From the NCBI GenBank assembly GCA_027886185.1, contig WOAB01000056.1, forward strand, positions 124,001 to 188,000: a stretch of 64,000 nt of DNA, written 5' to 3'. The notes beneath the pieces are model-generated. The model did no database searches. It saw only the letters and a program-made list of their open reading frames with translations, and was not told where the DNA came from. Numbering within the stretch: position 1 is the first letter of the stretch; each line of letters starts with the position of its first letter. A program made the position numbers and the translations under genes. This stretch comes from Rheum nobile. Taxonomy: Eukaryota > Streptophyta > Magnoliopsida > Caryophyllales > Polygonaceae. Positions 47,619 to 60,878 of this stretch are shown piece after piece.

Positions 47619-48855
47619 ATACAACTGGATAGTGCTAATGAAGCACATGCAGCAGTGAAAGACGTACCAAAAGATGCAACCAAATAAATTGATTACATTA
47701 CTCCAAATTTAAACTGACTCGCTATCTAGAATTCTAGATCTGATTTCTGTATTAGCCGAGTTTCATTTATCAGCCCAGTATAATCAATGTCTAACTTGAA
47801 CATTCAAGAAACATCTCCAAATTGTAACCTCACCTATGCTTTCATAACTAGTGTTTTGGGTGTACTTCTAAAAGAGTTATTCTTGTGAAATCAATCCTTC
47901 CACTAATGCTCTCTGTGACCTTTTCCTAGTCTATTTTGTTGCAGATGTTTAATCATTCTCTACTTTTACCTATATAAAGTTTCATGTATTTTCATTTCTG
48001 AAGTTAATAGAGTATAAGTGCCGAGGTATTTAGCAGCAAGCGTCTAGTTTTACAAATTAAGTTCTGACATAGTATTTGAGCTTTTTTTAGCTCTTAGATT
48101 TAGCTAGTTTACTCAATTGCCACTGTAATGCATACAAATTAAGTTCTGATTTAGCTAGTTTACTAAATGTATGAACCTACTGGGCCCTTCCAAACCCTTA
48201 TATCTTGATTGTTCAACCTGTTTTACACCCGATCACTTGTAGTGTTGATTTTTGCTGCGAGGATAACTGTACCACATCGGGATGATTTATACCCTTTTAT
48301 CTATGTGAAGTTGGATTTTTAGTTCTCTAATGAGAAAGAAAGAACCATAAGAAATAGGGAAAATTGCCTCAACCAAGACCAACTTTGGTGGTGGTGAGCT
48401 ATTATGCTATAAAATTGCTAGTAATTTTGAAATGTTCACAAAATCCTACTCATTCAGTTTTTATGATTTGCAAGTGATTGGCTTACAACCCGTGAGATTA
48501 ATAATTAGTTAAGTATCAACCTTAAATTACTGCAATTAGGATGCAAAGAAACGTGAAAGGTCTATCTATTAGCTGAACTTTTGATTAAGCATAAACCCAA
48601 TATACAAGAATAATCAGCTTAGTGTAGCTGCCATTTTTTAGCTTATTGATCTACCTTGCTCTGATGTGGGTCTCCCTTCTCCCTTCCCTTGTTCACCCAT
48701 CAGGTCCAAGATGCTAATTTCATCATATAGAAAAGAGAGTAATAATATTTAAATATCACATATTTGAAACAAGTTCAATTAACGTAAACCCAAATCGAGT
48801 TGGCTGCCTTCGGGGATTGTTTCGAGTTCGGTTGAATATTGAGCCGGGTCATTTC
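47619..48855. other. Intergenic region
   Basis: AT-rich sequence after block B up to the LINE insertion. A short repeat (attaagttctgatttagctagttta) occurs around 48050-48170. No convincing gene. Confidence 0.4.
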
Positions 48856-49521
48856 AAGGTCGTGTCTTTTTAACATCATTTTATTTTTGAATTAAACAAA
48901 ATATGAAAACGCTCCCAATATGTGAAACCTTAGAAAATTTTCGGCCCCCGCCGCCGCTCCTTGAAAGCTTTCGGCCACCGCCGCTCTTTGAACCTAGACA
49001 CAACAAACCGCCCCCGAGCTCAAACCTCAACTCGACCTCAAGCCCTAACATGACCAAGTCTCTCCTAGCAAACCTCTCATCGCCGGCGGGATCGGGGTCT
49101 CTGTTTGGGATCCGCTCCGCGCTGGTTGGGGCGCTCTTCCTCGCGTCTGTGTGGTCGTCGTCAGCCCCCCGCTTCCGACTCCAGCCCTGAGGATCTCGTC
49201 GCCTCTGTTTTCTTCTTCCTTCTCTGAGGAGTTGGTTGACCGGGGTAGCTTCCATGTGCCGGTCTGGGATCCGGGTTTGTTGGAGTTTTGGTCTGCGCTC
49301 GGCGAAGTCTCTGCTGGTCAAAGGAAGCTCTGCGGTGGTCCTGCGCTCAACTCTTTCCGTCCGGGGAGGTTATGGAAACTCCTTCTCAGAGGGAAGTATT
49401 CCAGGACTTTTTCTCTCCTCGTCTCCAATTTGCCCAGGTTTTGTTGTTCTAATCTTTTCCTCCTTCTGCGTCTCTCTGCTTCTTTGCTCTCGGCTCCTGG
49501 TTTAGATGTTTTTTTTCCTTT

Positions 49522-50959
49522 TTGTTTGTTTCGGTGTTCGTCCTGTGTGTTGTTCCTTGCGTTTCTTTTGATGTTAACTCTTACCAGCTGAATCCTGCCT
49601 CAAATGTTTTCATGATGCTCTGCTGTCCTAGGCTTTATTTCACACTTTGCTGGTGCTTCCCTTGGTTGCCCCTTTTTTCGTGTGTGTTTTGTCTAGCTCT
49701 TGGCATTTCTAGCATTTATGCTACTGATATCGATTTATCCTCTGAACCAACTATCCTGAAAAACAATGAGGTTAACCCTCCTTTTTTGAACAAAATCTTA
49801 TTGGATTCAAGCCTTGAGACTCACAATCCAGATCTTTTGGATTTTACCATTAAGATTTTCTTTGAGGTGAACCCTCATGTTGTGGTGAAAACCAATACTG
49901 CGGATCTACTTTGTTGGATGACTAAAAGAAGCAATTCGAAACCTTTCTGTTTGCACAAACTACTCTCGAAATGGCTTTCCAGGCAACATTTTCAATGTTT
50001 GTCGACATGACTTGAGCACATGAGTATGAAATTCAGACCCCATGACCTGTTGAACAATCAATTGTTGAATACTAACTGGACTTGGATTCCTTCGACCCCT
50101 GAGCCTGAGCCTGAAAAACGTGAATTCCTTATTATTGTCTTTCTTAGAGTTAAATTCCTTGTGAACTGCATCACTCTCAGCTGGGCTCACAACCATGTTG
50201 AAACTTCCTTATTGTTGTCTTTCAACTATTGGGTTTATTTTCTAACTTGTGTTTTCTTGGCTGCTCTCTGTGGTGTCCAGGGAAATTCTAATTGCATCCA
50301 CTTGAAGAAAAGGAGCACAAACAAAGGAATCCCTCACCAGTCCGACCAAAAACTGAACAAGCTGAACAAAAATGTTCTTAGGAACAACCCCTCGCTGAAC
50401 AATTTTTTGCATTCATCGTCCTCTTTCTCTTCTACTTGTATCATCTACTAGCTAAACATAAATGAACAAAATCTTTGGATACCATTTATGGTATCCTTTG
50501 AACCCCCCCCCCCCCCCCCCCCCCCCCCCGAGAAAGGGCACTACTCAAACTCTCCTTGGTCATTCTTTTTACTTGGGAATTCTGTATGCCCAGGTGAACA
50601 TTCAAAATCTCATAAAAACAAATGACCAACCCTTAATTGCTTATTCAGCTTTGATGACAGCTTTTAAGGATATCTATGGCATTTATTATACTTCTCAGGA
50701 TGGGTCGGAATCTAGGCTAAACCAAGCCATTTGTAAGAAACAAATTTCCTTTTTGTCTGTGAGCATGAAAACAGAAAATTTGAACCAAATTAAGCAAGGT
50801 GCAGGAGTTATCCCCAAGGGTAACTCAAATATAAGGCTCATTAATCCTTTCAAGACATCGCCCCATACTAAGGATGAAAGAAAACTGAAAATTGTTAACA
50901 TAAGTCATTTAGCAAAAACACAGTTGAAACAACAATTATCTGGTACCAAGACCCCTTAA
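49522..50959 (+). other. Possible LINE ORF1 region, unrecognised
   Basis: Three successive frames (49522-50010, 50020-50451, 50462-50959) lie where ORF1, the RNA-binding protein, is expected. I see neither the plant DUF4283-type fold nor a CCHC knuckle. The third frame runs through a 27-base C tract (50503-50529), which would encode a proline run. The content may be too decayed, or may represent an unusual ORF1. Confidence 0.3.
50503..50529. repeat. 27-bp poly-C tract
   Basis: Uninterrupted C run inside the LINE, unusual in this AT-rich DNA. It is prone to length error in both replication and sequencing. Confidence 0.95.
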
Positions 50960-50990
50960 AGTCTTAGGATAAGGGGCAAAAAAATGATGG

Positions 50991-53900
50991 TTGTTTATGA
51001 AGATCACAACTTGGAATTGTAGGGGGATTGGTAAAAAAACCATTTGGACGGATATGGAAACTTTCTGCAAAATTGAAAGGATTCAATTGCTAACATTGTT
51101 TGAAACCAGAACAAACAAAGAACCCAGTGAAAAATTATGGAGAAAAGCAGGTTTTGACAATTTTCATTGCATACCGGCATCTGGCTTCTCAGGTGGTATT
51201 TGTATCATGTGGAAGTCTTACCAGCTCACAAATGAAATCCTTGAAATTGATCAAATTGACCTACGGTTTGTAAGCATTAAATACAAAAAATCTATGTACA
51301 AACATTACTACTTTGTTGATCCTAACTTACGCACCCCTAAATGAAGCAGGAAAGAATGAATTCTGGGGGGCCATTACTACATACATCAAGAATTGTGCTC
51401 ATCCTTGTATCATCATGGGTGATCTAAATGAGATTCAAGACCACACAGAAAAAATAAGAGGTTTGACTCCTACACTAACAAAATTTGAGAGACTAAGACA
51501 TTTCAAAAACGAATGCGAACTTCTGGATATTCCAAGCACTGGGAATACCTTTACTTGGAGAAAAAACAAAACTGAAATTAATAACATTTATGAAAAACTT
51601 GATAGAGTTCTGGTCCATCACCAGATTTTACAATGGTATCCTGACATTTGCACCAAAAACTATGCTTTTACAAGCTCTGATTATTGTCCCATCTCGATTG
51701 ATCTTACAGCTTCCACACCTTTCAAAAATCAACCCTTTAAATTTGAAAAAAATTGGATGACAAGGAAGGATTTCAGGAATGTTGTCAAACAAGCCTGGAG
51801 AACAAATTTCCATGGATCAAGAATGTATGATCTTGTATCAAAAACAAAATTGTTAAAAAAATATGGAACAAAACTACTTCTGGTAATGTATTTTCCCAAT
51901 TGAAAAAATTAGAAAAAGACCTCACAGATATCCAAGTGGAAATCTGTGCTCAGGGTAATAACAATCTCGTCCAAAAATAGCTAAAACTTATTGAGAAAAA
52001 GGAAAAGCTTCTAAGTTTCCAAAAGACCTATTGGAACCAAAGAGCAAAAGTAAAACATATCAAATTTACGGATACAAATGCTAGCTACTTTCATAGAATA
52101 GCTAGTGGAAGAAGGAATAGGAAAATGATCAAAGAAATCATAACACAAGAAGGAACAACTATCATTGGAGAAGAGAATATTAGGAATGAAATCAGAAATG
52201 ATTTTATTAAAAGATTCAAAACTGAAGAAATGAATGAAAATCTCTAAAGGGATAACCTTGATTTAATCCAGGAAGAAGTATCCTCTGAAGACAATGAAAA
52301 CCTGACTAAACATATATCGAATGAAGAGATAAAGAAGGCTGTTTTTGGTATTATCTCAGATAAATCACCTGGACCAGATGGAATGACATCAGAATTCTAC
52401 CAAAAATATTGGGATATTGTTGGCCCCTCGGTGACACAAGCTGTGAAGGGGTTTTTCCTTTCTGGAAAATTACTCAAACATACCAACCATACATTTATTT
52501 CCTTAATACCAAAATGCGATAATCCAAGCTCTACAAATCACTATAGACCTATAAGTCTGTGTTCCACGATTTATAAAATCATATCAAAAATTCCGACAAC
52601 AAGATTAAAAAAGACTATGGAAAAACTAATCCATTCCCTACAAGGAGCCTTTATAGCCAATAGAGCTATTTAAGACAACATTTTAATAGCATATGAAATT
52701 TTTCATTCTCTCAAAGGAAAAAAAGGAAAGGAAGGCTTCATAGCCATTAAATTGGATATGGAAAAAGCTTATGATAGAATCGAATGGACTTTCATTCTTA
52801 AAACAATGGAAAATTTCGGTTTTCATAAAAAAATTTATAAACTGGATCAAAGAGCGCATAACAACTGTTTCTTTCTCGGTCCTTGTAAATAATGGACCGA
52901 CGGAAATTTTCTTACCAACAAGAGGACTTCGCCAAGGAGATCCCCTTTCCCCTTTCTTCTTTATTTTAGAATCTGAAATTCTGGCTCGAAAACTTCAACA
53001 AGCCTCTAACAGACCTCAAAAGCTTATCGGAATCCAAGTCTGCAGGCAAGGTACCCGAATTCCTTTTTTGGCATTCGCGGATGATATCATGATCTTTTCA
53101 AAAGCGAAAACAGACAACTGTAAGGAGATTAAAGATATTGTGGATGAATATTGCAAAATCTCAGGACAAAAGGTAAATTTTCACAAATCAACCTTCCAAG
53201 TGACTAAGAAAGTGTCAAACTTTCACAAACAAATGGTCTAGGGAATTCTTACAATAACAAACACGACGTCTCTTGAAAAATACTTGGGGTGCCCTATCAT
53301 AAATGATAGAGTTAATTCTAATACCTTTGCGGATCTTATAACAAGCACACAAAAACAGTTGACCAAATGGAAAGCAAACTCTCTATCCCAAGCAGGACGA
53401 ACAACTTTGATTAAAGCCAATCTGGCATCCAGACCAAATTTTCTTATGCAGAGCTTTATGTTGCCTACAAACACACACAATGAACTTGACAAACTAAACA
53501 TGAGTTTCTTCTGGAAGAAAGACCACAATTATAAACCTCTCATAGGTTGGGACAAAATCTGTAAACCAACACACCGAGGAGGACTAGGGCTTCGTAAGTC
53601 TCATGACATGAACAAAGCACTACAATTCAAACTACTTTGGAAAATCCTGGCAGAACCGAATAATTGTTGGGTTAAAATCATAACAGAAAAATACCTAAAA
53701 ACAAAACACCTTTTGCACTATGAAAAAACAGGAACTTGCTCGTGGCAATGGTCGAAAATGACAGAAATTCTGGGGGATTTCAAAAAGGGACTTGTGTTGC
53801 AGGTCGGAATTGGGAGAACGATCAAGTTTTGGACTGATAATTGGTTATCAAAAAGTCCCTTAAACAAAACAATCAATACGCAACAAATCCAGAATATCAA

Positions 53901-55124
53901 TGCCTTGGTCGCGGATTTCATTATGCCGGATAAAACATGGAACAAAGAAAAAATTGAACAACATGTACCAAGTGACCTTTGTAGACGAATCACATCGACT
54001 CCTATCCCCTTTAATAACATTGAGGACATGATGTATTGGGAAGCAAGCAAAAGGGGATGGTTCTCAAACAAGTCTACTATGAACATGATTAATGAAAATA
54101 AACGATATTCAGCCCATGATTCTTCTTGGATATGAAAACTGGACACCTATCCAAAGGTTAAAAATTTTCTTTGGAAAATCATGAAAAATGGGCTTCCAAC
54201 AAAAGCAAGTCTAGCTGAAAAAGGAGTTTCATTGACCCCTGACTGCATTCGATGCAGTGCACCAATTGAAGACACTAATCACATCTTATTCCTTTGCACC
54301 CATACTTTGAAAACCATAGAACAAATTAATCCCAGACTCTTGGGATGATCAGAACAATGAACATTGGAAATATAAAAACGTATGAACTGATTGAGGAAAT
54401 CCGACAGAAAACAGATAAAACACAATTCTTAGAACTTTTAACTTCTTGGTGGGAAATCTGGTTCTACAGAAACTAACAGAGCTTTGGAAATACAAATAAT
54501 GATTGGGATCCTATTAAGGATATGCCTATTTACATTAAAAACCAAATCAATAATTGGAAACAGACAAAGACATGGAACCCTGACTGCTTGGAAGCAGAAC
54601 AACAAAAAAATAAGAAAAATAACAAAGATAACAAAAGACGCCCAAAGAAAAAATGGAAAAAGCCACCAGACAACACTATAAAAATTAACACGGATGGATC
54701 AACTATGTCAAACAGAGAATCTAGTTATGGGTACATTTTCAGAAATAGCAAAGGAGAACCCCTATTTATATTTGGTGAAAAGTGTGGACTATCAACCCCA
54801 TTAAAAACAGAAACCATCGCTTTCAGGAATGCTTTGATTAAAGCGCATGTATTGGGCTTTAACAACATCGAAATTGAATGTGATAACCTGACAATTGTTA
54901 ACGTTCTGAACAAAATCTGGCACTGTCCTTGGGATATTGAAATCTTAATTTCTGATATCCTTTGTGTTTTACAACTGTTTTCTTCAGTGCAGATTTCCCA
55001 CGTCTTCCGAGATACTAACGTTGTTGCTGACCACATTGCGAAGCTGGCGCAACGAAGTCTTTCGGAAGATCTTAGAAATAACTTAGAACTTGTAGTTCTC
55101 ATCCGCAAGGATGCTATAGACTGA
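50991..55124 (+). pseudogene. LINE ORF2: endonuclease, reverse transcriptase, RNase H (broken)
   Basis: Endonuclease: ITTWNCRGIGKKTIWTDMET, then after a frameshift near 51330 IIMGDLNEIQDH and SSDYCPISIDL. Reverse transcriptase: DKSPGPDGMTSEFYQKYW, HYRPISLCSTIYKIISK, IAIKLDMEKAYDRIEW, LRQGDPLSPFFFILESE, FLAFADDIMIFSKA (FADD active site). Then the thumb and C-terminal part with WKANSLSQAGRTTLIKANL and HRGGLGLRKS. RNase H: IKINTDGS, ETIAFRNAL, IECDNLTIVNVL and HVFRDTNVVADHIAKLA. At least six frameshifts or stops, for example near 51330, 51900, 52245, 52671, 53241 and 54135, make it inactive. Confidence 0.92.
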
Positions 55125-55189
55125 GAAATCTTCGTATGTCGTTTCCAGTCTAATTCTTACTTTATCAAAAAAAAAGGTCGTGTCTTTTT

Positions 55190-55914
55190 TAGTTTGTGTT
55201 GTTATTGTGTCGGGTCATTTCAGCGGGTTGTATTAAGTTTGAGGTTGAGTCGGGTTTTTTCCACAATGCAAGATTATTACTACGGAGTATATGTAAATTT
55301 TCATAATAATAATAATAATAATCCAAAACACTATTTGATTTTATAATCTAGTAGTTGAAGTTAAATCATATAATCATTAATTACTAAAACACTTGTAATC
55401 AAACACTTCAGTGTTTACAAGAGACCTGGGGTTCCCCAACTTGTGGAAGCAGCAACGAGTACAAAAACAAGCAATCCTAAGAGTATATGCTATAACTTCG
55501 CAATTTAGAGATATGAAAACTTGCCAAGCGAACAGCTATTGGGTTTCATTATTACTAGCGAGAAGCTAGCTTCCAACAACTATATGTTTTATAAATTATT
55601 AGTCTTTACAAGAGAAAGCGCCCTTGTAAACTGTCCAAGACAACGGTCAATGGAGATGCAGACAAATCACAAAAGGAGCCATTTGGGTCACATAATCCAT
55701 CCACCTCTTCCTTCTCACCGGAGCTCATCGCGATAGCCTCCATGGCTGCAATCACCATTACTCGGCGGAAATGCAAGTATTAATTGGTTTCATGTTTAGG
55801 ACTTGTGAATCTGATATATATTAACCTTGTGATTCTGAGTCGGGGGTTTCAACTTTGGAATGTTTTGGTGACCTTAATGAGATGTTCTTCATGAACTAGA
55901 TGTTCAGGTAAATG
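55190..55914. other. Intergenic region between LINE and Copia element
   Basis: Holds an (aat)n microsatellite at ~55303-55321 and AT-rich DNA. One small minus-strand frame is listed separately. Nothing else is recognised. Confidence 0.4.
55606..55758 (-). CDS. Small hypothetical ORF (50 aa), possible first exon of an interrupted gene
   Basis: Starts at an ATG at 55756-55758 and runs MVIAAMEAIAMSSGEKEEVD... to ...VVLDSLQGRFLL and a stop. Normal codon use and lack of low complexity make it slightly better than chance, and it could be a start exon (a donor-like site within) of a gene split by the neighbouring retroelements. No family recognised; may be noncoding. Confidence 0.2.
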   Translation of the reverse strand: MVIAAMEAIAMSSGEKEEVDGLCDPNGSFCDLSASPLTVVLDSLQGRFLL

Positions 55915-56149
55915 TGTGAGTTTTCTTAGAGAAGAAGAAACAGTAGTATTTTCTATTACAATCTGGAAGTGAATAAATACAGAAGAGAAGTAGTAGAGAA
56001 GACACTAGAGAAGTAATTACTCCTAGTTCCTAGAATAATAATAAATACTAGAGACAACTAGAGTGTGATGGACAGATGCACAACTTACAAGAACAGTTTG
56101 CAAAAAGTAACTTTAATAAATTACAGCAGAATATTTAATTTATCCAACA
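55915..56149 (-). repeat. Copia 3' LTR (235 bp)
   Basis: Plus-strand sequence runs TGTGAGTTTTC...TTATCCAACA; on the element strand it begins TGTTGGATAAAT and ends CTCACA. The polypurine tract (element strand cttgaggggag) abuts it at 56150-56160. Confidence 0.9.
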
Positions 56150-56342
56150 CTCCCCTCAAGCTGGGTTGTAAAGATATTCCATTTCCAGCTTGGAAATAAG
56201 TTTTTGAAATCTACTGCTATGGAGACTCTTAGTAAGCACATCAGCAAGTTGTTATTGGGTTGGTATAAAGGCTATCTCGATGATTCCAACCTCAATCTTC
56301 TCTTTGATAAAGTGTCGGTCCACTTCAATATGTTTGGTTCGA

Positions 56343-59300
56343 TCATCTAATAGGGTCATGAGCTATACTAATGGCATATTTATTATCACAATGCAAACTC
56401 ATAGGATCTTCCCACTTGATCTTTAAATCATTGAGAATGATTCTCAACCATAAAAGTTCACAAATGCCATGAGCAACAGCTCTAAATTCAGATTCAACAC
56501 TAGACCTTGCTACCACTCCTTGTTTCTTGCTTCTCCAGACAATTAAGTTTCCAACAAGGAAAATGCAATAGCCTGTTGTAGACCTCCTATTAACCTTACT
56601 TCCTGCATAGTCAGCATCAGTATATGCTTCCACAGTCAGTTTTCCACCTCTTCTAAACAAGATACCTTTTCCTGGACAACCATAGAGGTAGTGTAATATA
56701 CGAACAACAGCTTGCAAATGTGGCTCTCTAGGGTCATGCATAAATTGGTTGATCACACTAACTGAGAAACCAATGTCAGGTCTAGTGTGAGCGAGGTAAA
56801 TGAGCTTTCCACATAGGTATTGATACATAGTCATATCAACTGGTTCAACATCTTTTGCCTCATCAATCTTGCAATTAGGATCCATAGGAGTTGTTACATG
56901 TTTACAACCACTCTTGCCAGCCTCTCTGAGCAGATCTGTAATATACTTTTGTTGGGATACAAAGATGCCTTCTTTGGAATGAGTAACTTCGATTCCCAAG
57001 AAGTATTTCAGGCTTCCAAGCTCCTTAATTTCAAATTCAGTTGCAAGTTTCTCTTTCAGCCTTCTTTGTTCCTCAATGTCATTTTCAGAAACAAGAATGT
57101 CATCCACATAAACAAGTAACATGGTCACTCCCCTTGAGTCAGAGTGACAAATAAACAGAGTGTGGTCACCATGACTCTGATGATACCCTGCAGTCTTCAT
57201 GACACTAGTCAATCTGCCAAACCAAGCCCTAGGAGACTGTTTTAAGCCATAGATAGCCTTTTTTCAGTTTACAAACTTTGTTTGGAAATGGGGCTGAAAA
57301 ACCAGGAGGCAAGGACATGTAGATGTCCTCATTAAGGTAGTCGTTAAGGAAAGCATTCTTGACATCAAATTGTAACAAATTCCAACCAAAGTGAGCAGCC
57401 AAGAAGATCAAAATTCTGATTGTATTCATCTTTGCTACTGGGGCAAATGTCTCTTGGTAGTCAATGCCATAGGTTTGAGTAAACCCTCTTGCTACCAACC
57501 GAGCCTTATACCTTTCAAGAGATCCATCAACTTTGTACTTTAGAGTGAAGACCCATTTACAATCAATAATGTTTGTCTCTCGAGGGCGATCAACAAGGAC
57601 CCAAGTCTGATTTTTCTCAAGAGCACACATTTCCTCTTCCATTGCCTTGCGCCATTGTGGTTGAGTAAGAGCTTCCTTGACATTCTTAGGAATAGATACC
57701 TGCTGTAAATTGGCCACAGAATTCCGGTGTGTAGGCGAGAACCGATGTAATGACACAAAATTAGAAAGAGGATAGAGAGGCCTATTCCTGCATTCTCTAC
57801 TACCTTTCTGTTGTGCAATTGGCAGGTCAAGGTCAGAGATGGGAGCTGGTGTGTCCTCAGTAACAGTCGTCAGATTAGAGTCTTGAACATGCTCAATGGT
57901 GGAGATGTCATTTCTTCTAACATACACCTGAGAGAAATCTCGAGAGGGCTGATTAGAGATACGTGCGGAAGTAGTGGGTTGGGTTGGAGGGTCAGGCAAG
58001 TCAAGAGAAATAATAGGTGTGGAATCAAGTAAAGGGGCACTCTCATGTTCAATAAAATTAGGGTCAGACCGTTCTGGAAAGAAAGGAATATTCTCTAGGA
58101 AATTCACATCAGTTGTGATGTAAGTCTTTCTAGTGGTTGGATTATAACATTTGTAACCCTTTTGTGTTGTGGAATACCCAATGAAGACGCATTTAACAGC
58201 CCTAGGATCAAGTTTTCCTCTCAAATGGTCATGAACCTGAACAAAGGTAGTGCAACCAAAGACCTTAGGGACATGTCCACGGTTGAGGTTAAGATGAGGA
58301 TAGAAGGAATTAAGACAAGCAATGTGGATGAGAAAGTTCAGAACCTTTGAAGGTAGACGATTGGCAAGATATGTAGCCACAATAACAACTTTCCCCCATA
58401 ATTGTTTAGGGACATTATGATGAAGAAGTAATGCACGAGTTATGTTGAGGAGATGCCCATTTTTCCTTTCAGCAAGGCCATTTTATTGTGGGGTATAAAC
58501 ACATGAGGACTCATGGATGATGCCCTTTTTCCGAAAAGAATAACCCTAAGGATTGATTAAAGAAATCCTTAGCATTATCAGTCCTAAATTCCTTTATGGA
58601 GGTCTCAAATTGTGTTTGTATCATTGAAACAAATGAGGGAATAATAGTGCTAACTTCATATTTGTTTTTCAAGAGAAAGAGCCAAGTTACACGAGTACAA
58701 TCATCAATGATGGTCAAAAACCAATGTGCCCCACTAATATTGCCAATAGATATGGCCCCCCCAAATATCACAATGTAATAATTGGAAAGGTAAATGACAT
58801 CTTGTATTACTAACTGGAAAAGAGACACGAGAATGTTTTGCTTGTTCACAAATCTCACAATGAAGATGACAGACAACCCTTCAAAGAGAGAGGGATACAA
58901 GTGTTTAAGAACAAAAAATGATGGATATCCCAATCGATGATGGTGCAACCATAAGAAGGTTTTATTTGTGATGCTCAAGAAGGCAGAAGGTTGTGAGATT
59001 CTTGATGTATCTAGGAAGTAAAGACCATCTCTTTCTTCAGCATGTCCAATCATCCTCCCCGATTCCTGTTCCGGAAAAACACATCCAGTAGAAGTGAACA
59101 AAACAAGACAATTTAGGTCATGAATCATCCTTTTTTACAGAAATCAGATGAGCAGATAATGTAGGCACATAAAGCACATTTGTAAGCCTCATTTTTGAAG
59201 TAAGAGAGATATTTCCATGCCCTACAATATCTGCTAATGATCGATTTGCATTTAACATTTTTTTAGAAGATGTGGAGGGAGGAAAGGTGTCTAAGGAATT

Positions 59301-60722
59301 AGAAGATGAGGTCATGTGATTTGTGACACCTGAATCAATGATCCAACAAGTATTGGCTAGTTGTTTGATTGAATGAAGGCATGTAGAAATACATGTAAGG
59401 TTCAAGGCTTGGGAAGGAGTGTTACCATCAGCAATAGAAGACTCAAGGTTCTGCAGAAGTTGCTGAAGTTTTGCAATATCAGTGTTGTTGAGATTTCCAG
59501 AAATAGAGTTGCTATTCTCAGCCAAGTGTACTTGGGGCTTAGGCTGATCCTGGTTTCCCCACTCTCGGCTGGGTGGTTTACCATGTAGCTTCCAACATTT
59601 CTCTCTTGTGTGCCTTGATTTCTTACAGAAAGAACACCACACTTCAGATTTATTCTCCTTTTTCCAAGAGGTGGCAACAAGTGCAATGCTATCAGTTGGC
59701 TTGGAAACCTCCTTTGAATCTAGTATAACACCCCTGCTAAGGATGGGCATCCGGTCCGGACCGAACCGGATACGTACGTTCCGGACCGACGGACCGTAAA
59801 CATTTTAAAGCATGGACCGTGGACCGGACCGTAACGGTCCGAACCGGGAAGACCAGATTTCATATTTTTCGGCATTTAAAGGGCTTGATTACTGTTCGGA
59901 CCGGACCGAACCGTAAAAATTACGGTCTGGACCGTAAAAATTACCCCAAAAAATGTTTTAAACCTTTTTTATTAGTTTTTACGGTCCGACCGGTCCGGAC
60001 CGTAAGACCGGAAATGTAAATTTCCTGGACCGTGGACCAGACCGTCACGGTCCGGTCTAATTTTGCCCATCCTGTCCCCTGCGACTTTCTTCGGCCCTCA
60101 TAAGAGAGATAAATTCTTCAAGAGAAGGAAGTTCACTCTTGCTGAACACTTGAACCCGAATGGGATCAAATTTAGAGTGTAGACCAACCAGGAAAACATA
60201 AGATCTATGTTTATCAATAGATTTCTTCAAAATAGCAGCATCAGCCGGGCACTTCATTTCCAAGGTCTGGTATTGATCCAGTTCCTGCCATATGCTTTGC
60301 AAAATAGTAGCATATTCAGCTATGGGCTTACCACCTTGCTTGGTGGAATATGCTTTAATGGTGAGGTCAAAGACAAGGACTTTGTCTTTGGCTTTGGAGT
60401 AAGATCTTTGCATGAACTCCCAAATCTCTTTTGTTAAGCTAAGAAACATGCATGTAAGGCTAATGGAGGGATCTATTGACTCTCATAGCCATGACATAAT
60501 CATGGAGTCTGCAGCCTCCCAAGCAGAAAAATTGGCGTCTCTCTTTTTTGAATAGAGCTCGGTGAGATGCTTGAACTTCTCCTTACCCTTGAGATATGTC
60601 TTCACAACCTAAGACCAAGTAAGGTAGTTCTTTACATTGAACTTGTAGGCTGGTTGAAGGTTGACAAGCTCTGTCTTTTGAGAAGGAGCATAACCAGATG
60701 AGGTAATTTCAGATTCAGGCAT
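56343..60722 (-). pseudogene. Copia gag-pol polyprotein (broken)
   Basis: Starts MPESEITSSGYAPSQKTELV at 60722 with an early stop (TAG after NYLTW-S). Gag continues at 60449-60057 (LTKEIWEFMQRSYSKAKDK...). A zinc knuckle region with CSFCKKSRHTREKCWKLHG and the protease-like CWIIDSGVTNHM lie at 59750-59118. Integrase at 59128-58511 has the GAG-pre-integrase motif WLHHHRLGYPS and core Asp residues in TIIDDCTRVTWLF and FRTDNAKDF. RT and RNase H run over 58380-56343: WVFTLKYKVDGSLERYKARL, FDVKNAFLN, LVYVDDILVS, LGSLKYFLGIEV, VEAYTDADYAGSKVNRRSTT, ARSSVESEFRAVAHGICELL. Several frame breaks and the nested hAT element make it inactive. Confidence 0.93.
59738..60074. mobile_element. Non-autonomous hAT element inside Copia gag
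   Basis: 337 bp with inverted ends taaggatgggcatccgg and (inverse of right end) caggatgggcaaaatta. Flanks acccctgc (59730-59737) and tcccctgc (60075-60082) are an 8-bp duplication with one change. The interior is dense in ggtccggaccg palindromic motifs. It splits the Copia gag frame, so it arrived later. Confidence 0.85.
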
Positions 60723-60867
60723 GGTAAATAAGGAATGAAGTTTATGCAACAATGAAGGCTATAAGTGAGAAGAGAAGTGCAACAATGAAGGCTACAACTT
60801 AAAAGACAACAATGATGGTTGTTGGAAGAGAAAAGAAAAGCAATTCAGATAAGAAAAAACCAAAGAA

Positions 60868-60878
60868 CTCTGATACCA
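60868..60878 (-). other. Copia primer-binding site
   Basis: On the minus strand it reads TGGTATCAGAG, complementary to the 3' end of initiator tRNA-Met, directly next to the 5' LTR. Confidence 0.9.

Larger units (their letters stand above)
48872..55173 (+). mobile_element. L1-type LINE, 6.3 kb, degenerate
   Basis: The element ends in an A tract (~55167-55175) and is flanked by a 16-bp target duplication aaggtcgtgtcttttt (48856-48871 and 55174-55189), the outcome of target-primed reverse transcription. Plus-strand order: GC-rich leader, unrecognised ORF1 region with a 27-C tract, AP endonuclease, reverse transcriptase, C-terminal zinc-type region, RNase H. Plant L1 elements often carry the RNase H. 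Length and duplication suggest a full-length insert. Confidence 0.92.

Noticed and set aside
47620..47690. Short frame LDSANEAHAAVKDVPKDATK as missing NDUFA8 exon
   Set aside because: It lacks the second CX9C pair and any resemblance to the expected C-terminus, and it has no clear splice acceptor.
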